Source: Owenia fusiformis
Taxonomy: Eukaryota > Annelida > Polychaeta > Sabellida > Oweniidae
DNA length: 64,000 nucleotides
Reading direction: 5' to 3'
Assembly: GCA_903813345.2 (NCBI GenBank)
Contig: CAIIXF020000007.1
Span: 35,432,538-35,496,537, forward strand
Of the stretch, positions 59,488-64,000 are shown piece after piece. Positions within the stretch are counted from its first letter, which is position 1. Every line of letters starts with the position of its first letter. The position numbers and the translations under genes were made by a program. Below the pieces are notes generated by a model that saw nothing but the letters and a program-made list of their open reading frames with translations, was not told where the DNA came from and made no database searches.

Positions 59488-60285
59488 TCCATCCGATTAC
59501 TCTGGTTACCGAAACGAACCGTATCGGTAACAAAATGTCAGAACCTCGAAGGTACGATTTATCTTTTTCCTTATTTCACGCGTTGTGGACAGAATTCCCA
59601 CAACATTTTTATGAAAAACGTGTGTCAATATCATATGTTTAAGAAAATCTACACGTTCGCGAACAAATAGCTAGTTCAGAAGACAACAGAATTATCGATT
59701 TAATACCCCACTTAAGTTACCTAAACGTGTAACCCATGTCTTGATAACATCACCCTTTAATGGTTGAAGAACATTAGTCTTTTAAATGCTTTGGAAGTAA
59801 GCCGGTCAACTTTATTGTACAGTCAATAGCCAACAGTGAATCCAAAACAATCAAGCCAATCATATTTTCTTTGCTACAGCTACATATATGTAGTGGCACT
59901 CTTGGCAGGCGAAGTGATTATATGGTTGTTTTACTGGCTGATATTTGCATAAAGGTACATTTTAGAATTATTTATAAGATTCACATTTATTTCGTTTTAC
60001 ATATGTCACAAACGGAATGAGTTAGAAGTGCAGATCTTAACCATTCTTCGTTCCGTTTACGTAACTTAATTGAGGTATTAAATCGACGATTCTGTGGTCT
60101 TCTGAACTATTTGTTCGCAAACATGTATATTTTCTTAGACATATGATACTGATTTACATTTGTTATAAAAAGTCATGGAAAATCTGCCAACAACGCATGG
60201 AATAGTGAAAAAATCTTACCTTCGAGGATCCGACATTTCGTTACCGAAATGGTTTCTTTCGGTAACCAGCGTAATCGAGTGGAGC
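59488..60285. repeat. Long inverted repeat, arms about 240 bp
   Basis: Left arm 59488-59730 and right arm 60053-60285 are inverted copies with small differences. They share TCTGGTTACCGAAA/GCTGGTTACCGAAA, CCTCGAAGGTA, GCGAACAAATAG and TTCAGAAGAC-ACAGAAT-TCGATTTAATACC blocks. Each arm has its own small palindrome (GGTTACCGAAA with a TTTCGGTAAC-type partner). The loop of about 320 bp shows no coding frame. Probably a fold-back transposon. Confidence 0.7.
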
Positions 60286-60394
60286 ACGAGTGCGCGAGTT
60301 CAAGTTAACAGTATTGATTCCCAGTGACTTCTTTACAGGGAGTGATATAAATAAACTCGGACACAGCTAAAGTTCCACTAGGTGCTACAAGGTG

Positions 60395-60396
60395 TG

Positions 60397-60430
<34 letters not shown>

Positions 60431-63400
60431 TTTACATTTATTTCAACATAACATATTTACAAAACAAATACATTCAAAAATACATGCAATTTCTACAAAT
60501 ACATAGTACATTTTAATATATAGAGCTTCACCAAAAAACAACAACATATTTATGATATAAATTTTTTAATAAATTGATCTAAATAATGATTTACTTTTTC
60601 GTTTTCATTTACACAGTTTGCGTAAAACTTTAAATTGGATGCAATTTTTGATTTGAAGTTGACATTTTCATATTTATTCCTTTCTTCCGACAATTTTACC
60701 CATGTTGAATATATTGTGTAACCTATAATAGTAAGTATTAAATTTCTAAATGCTATAATATCACTTTCCATGCAATAAAAACCCAGAATAAAATGTTTCC
60801 AGAGTATTTTACATTTCAATATTTTTTCCACATCCTTCCATAGTGTTTCTACTAGCTTACATTCAAAAATAAGATGTTTTGCATTTTGAATTATATTACA
60901 TTTTGAACAATTTTGGTTAATATTAGAGTTCCATTTACATATCTCACTTCCACATGCTAAAATGTTGTGAAGTAATTTAAAGTTGAATTCAGCATACTTT
61001 TTGTATTTCATGTTTGTTATTTTCAAGGAATATATTTTATCATAAAACGTTTTATCATGAGGAATGCTAAAGATATTACTCCAATGTTTTTCTAAAACAT
61101 TTCGTTCTTGTTTACTTTTTATCAATATATCATATAGCATATTTGTTTTCATCTCTTCTAATTTAATCCATTTATCATTTCCTAAAAGGAAAGTTTTCCT
61201 ATATTTTATGTTTGTGTATTTTACTTTTGTAGTATCATACTTATTCATCACATTTGTTATAAGGCTTTTATAAGAATGTATTCTATCATCCAATTTCTTT
61301 TGTTAACAAGTTTGTTTTTTATATAGTTTTCATTATAGAAGGTTCCATTTTCATCATAGAAATCTTTAACATATATAAATCCACTATTTATCCATTTTAT
61401 GTTGTGTACCACTTCATTTTTAATTTTAAAAGATTCATTTAGCCAAAATATTTCTCCTATTAGATTTTGATCGTTTCTTGTTTTACATTTATTAAAAGCT
61501 AAGAAAATTTCTCTATAAAACAATGGCATAGGCAATTTTGTATCTTTGGTAAAATGTGTTTTTATAAAATCATCAATTTTAAAACCACACTGTTTGATAT
61601 AATATTTTGGAATATCAATCCATGATGTGTCATCATCTTGTATTCTTTTCACCCAACTTGCTTTTAATGACATTATCTTTGTTTCAACGTCTATTAAGCC
61701 CAAACCACCATTTTTAATATTGTAGTTTTTCTTTTGATTCTATCTTTCTTCCAAATAAAATTATAAATGATTGAATTTACTTTTTTGACAATTCTTTCGG
61801 GGACATCAAGGATAGAAAAGTTATATACTAATTTTGAGATTCCTAATATATTGATAATCTGTACTTTACCAAATAAAGAAAGTTTTCTTTTTTTCCAAGA
61901 TTCGAACAGTTTTTCAAATTCTAAGATTTTGGAGTTCCAATTTAGCTCTGCACATTTTTCTTTGTTATTGCCAATATAAATACCTAAGGTTTTTATTGGT
62001 TCATTTGTGAATTTAATATTTTCAAAGTATTCATCGGTTTGCTTTTTAAAATTACCTAGTGCTATGCCAATTGTTTTTTCTAGATTGAGACATAGACCAC
62101 TTACTTCCGAAAATGTTTTTATTTCTGTTAATGCATGTGAGATTGATTCTTTGTTTTCTAAAATTAATGTCGTGTCATCTGCATGTTGAATCACCTTTGT
62201 TTCTTTTTTGCCATCAATACTAATACCTTTGATTAATTTATTATTTTCTATTTTATTATTCATGATTTCAACACATAAAATAAATAATAATGCAGAGATT
62301 GGGCATCCCTGGCGTATACCTCGTTCTATCTTTACTTCATTTGACAAAAAAACATTATTTTTTATTTTGAGAATTGGATTTGTATATAAAATTGTCACCC
62401 ACTTAATAAACCTTTTGCCAAAATTCATTTTCTGAAGGACTTTGAACATAAAATTCCAATTAAGACTATCAAAGGCTTTTTTAAAATCTAGGCTAATTAT
62501 CAATCCATTTCTATTCTCATTGTTTATAAGTTCTAAATAATCTATTAATAATCTGGCATTTGTTCCAATAAAGCGTTTTTCAAGGTATGCAGATTGATTT
62601 TTTCCAACAAGTTTTTTCACTAGGCTTTTTATTCTATTTGTTAATGTAAAAGCTATAATTTTGTAATCATAATTAGTAAGACTTATGGGACGGTAATTAG
62701 CAAGGAGTTGTCGATCTCCCTTTTTGAAAATTAAGTTCAAGATCGCAATTTTCATGGTTTCACATAATTCACCTTCTTGAAAAACTTCATTAATCATTTC
62801 CAAAAATATACTTTCCATATCTGACCAAAAATATTTGTAAAATTCAGGAGTTATCCCATCTCAACCAGGACTTTTATTCAATTTTAGATTTTTCACTGAT
62901 GAGTTTACTTCAGATTTTGTTATATTTACTTCTAAACTATTTCTTTCACTTTCAGTTAAGGTGTAATTAAGTTCTACTTCTTTTAGATAGTTGTTCATCA
63001 CTTCTTCATCTGAATTATTATTTCTATAAAGGTTTTCATAAAATTTACAGGCTTCTTTTAAAATTTCAATATCTTCTGTGACGACCTTGGATGGCGTTTT
63101 TATTTTAGTTATAACATTACTGGTTTGTCTTTGTTTTTTTAATTGTAAAAAATAAGATGTACTTTTTTCCCCCTTTTCAATCCATTTAGCCCTTGATCTA
63201 ATAAACATTCCACTTGATTCATATTCATACAATTTGTCTAACTTATTTATCATTTCATTCCTTTTGATATTTAGTTCTGTTTTAACATTTTCTCGTTTAC
63301 ACTGATTTATGAAATTTTCTAAGCAATCGATTTGATCTTGTAAAATTATTTTGTTGTCCTTTCTTTGATTACTCTTTTTAATTGAATGACTTATTGCAAT

Positions 63401-64000
63401 CTGTTTAATTCTTACCTTTATCAGCTCCCAACATACCCTTTTGGACTTGAATGTTTTACTTTCTTGATTTATTTCTTTGAGGTATTTTGATATATTGTTA
63501 CAAAAATCTTGATCTTCTAATAATGAGTTGTTAAGTTTCCAGTATCCTTTCCCTCTCTTATTTCCTAATAATCTTATATCTGTTATAACTGCTTTATGAT
63601 CTTTTTTTAATGCTTGGAGTATATAGCTTTTTTTAATTTCAAGTCTGTTGTTTTTTGAGATAAAAATGTAATCAAGTCTACTTTTACTTTTTAGGTTTTT
63701 GGTACTATACGTAAAGCCTATATTTTTGTTTGATTTATTATAATTTTCCCACGTGTCAATTAAAGTGCAGTTTTCAATAAAATGTTTTAGACTCTGTCTA
63801 CTTTTATCATTTTGATGATATTTTTCTGTTGTTGGAAATCTGTCAGAATCTCTTAAAGCACAGTTGAAGTCACCACTTATTATAATATTACCTTCTATAT
63901 GCTTATTACTTTGAATCCAACTATTAAGGTTGTCTAAGAATAATTTTCTACAGTTGCTTTCATTTGGTGCATAGATTGATATTAAAGAAAATATCGTACC
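60395..64000 (-). mobile_element. Non-LTR retrotransposon (L1/Tx1-like LINE), degraded, 5' end off window
   Basis: Read on the minus strand. An APE endonuclease is visible (about 64000-63550: S-I-Y-A-P-N, S-G-D-F-N, S-R-L-D-Y-I-F-I-S, D-H-K-A-V), then a connecting region, and a reverse transcriptase (62818-61694: N-Y-R-P-I-S-L-T, Y-L-E-K-R, L-D-F-K-K-A-F-D, R-Q-G-C-P-I-S, Q-H-A-D-D-T-T-L-I, L-G-I-Y-I-G). A zf-RVT knuckle follows (C-S-K-C, H-L-I-F-E-C; about 60900). Three lesions are seen: a stop at 62861-62863, a frame change near 61725-61745 and another near 61285. The usual Y-A-D-D is H-A-D-D. The 3' end is an A-run followed by TA repeats at 60395-60430. It is therefore a dead copy; ORF1 would lie right of the window. 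Confidence 0.85.

Noticed and set aside
62160-62210. H-A-D-D in the LINE reverse transcriptase as proof of inactivity
   Set aside because: The first position of this motif varies among LINEs; the stop at 62861 and the two frame changes are the real evidence.

Overview
The window is animal nuclear DNA. It has short, regularly spaced GT-AG introns, signal-peptide and exon-shuffled extracellular domains (FAMeT, F5/8C, SRCR, PAN, EGF, IPT, cadherin, SEA), a GT23 fucosyltransferase, a SOCS-box protein, Tc1/mariner remnants, many fold-back repeats and an APE-type LINE. The base composition is AT-rich. The 2A-like leader on a TPR protein and the domain repertoire suggest a marine invertebrate (deuterostome or spiralian). 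The species cannot be fixed from the sequence alone.

Layout. (1) About 182-30800, minus strand: one giant gene. I could join 46 exons by hand with consistent splice phases into an open frame of about 4,866 codons whose 3' end lies off the left edge. Domain order: signal peptide, FAMeT domain, discoidin (F5/8C) domain, four parallel beta-helix modules (the third carrying an SRCR domain, the fourth a PAN/apple domain), EGF repeats, IPT/TIG, a long series of beta-sandwich-like segments, a T4-lysozyme-like domain flanked by furin-type basic sites, a cadherin repeat, a Ser/Thr-rich mucin-like stalk and a SEA domain. (2) 30.9-36.4 kb: non-coding DNA with a decayed mariner and a small TIR element. 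(3) 36478-37551, plus: an intronless SOCS-box protein. (4) 37.5-43.9 kb: a Tc1/mariner-type TIR element, an SDR pseudogene, a FUT8-like gene (minus strand, 5' end missing) and a GC-rich MITE. (5) 46549-56386, plus: a two-coding-exon gene. Exon 1 encodes a hydrophobic leader ending in a 2A-like NPGP motif. Exon 2 encodes a DUF294/GlnD-like nucleotidyltransferase and TPRs. The 7-kb intron is filled by three kinds of inverted-repeat elements. (6) 56327-59120: a 26-copy, 108-bp tandem array that grew out of the end of that gene. (7) 59.4-60.3 kb: a long inverted repeat. (8) 60.4-64.0 kb: a broken LINE on the minus strand.

Most notable: a phage-type lysozyme domain with the exact catalytic spacing of T4 lysozyme, buried in a giant cell-surface-type protein between predicted cleavage sites; the 2A-like leader on a nucleotidyltransferase-TPR protein; and a family of TIR elements whose interior repeats an AAC-type motif about every 10.5 bp over hundreds of bases.
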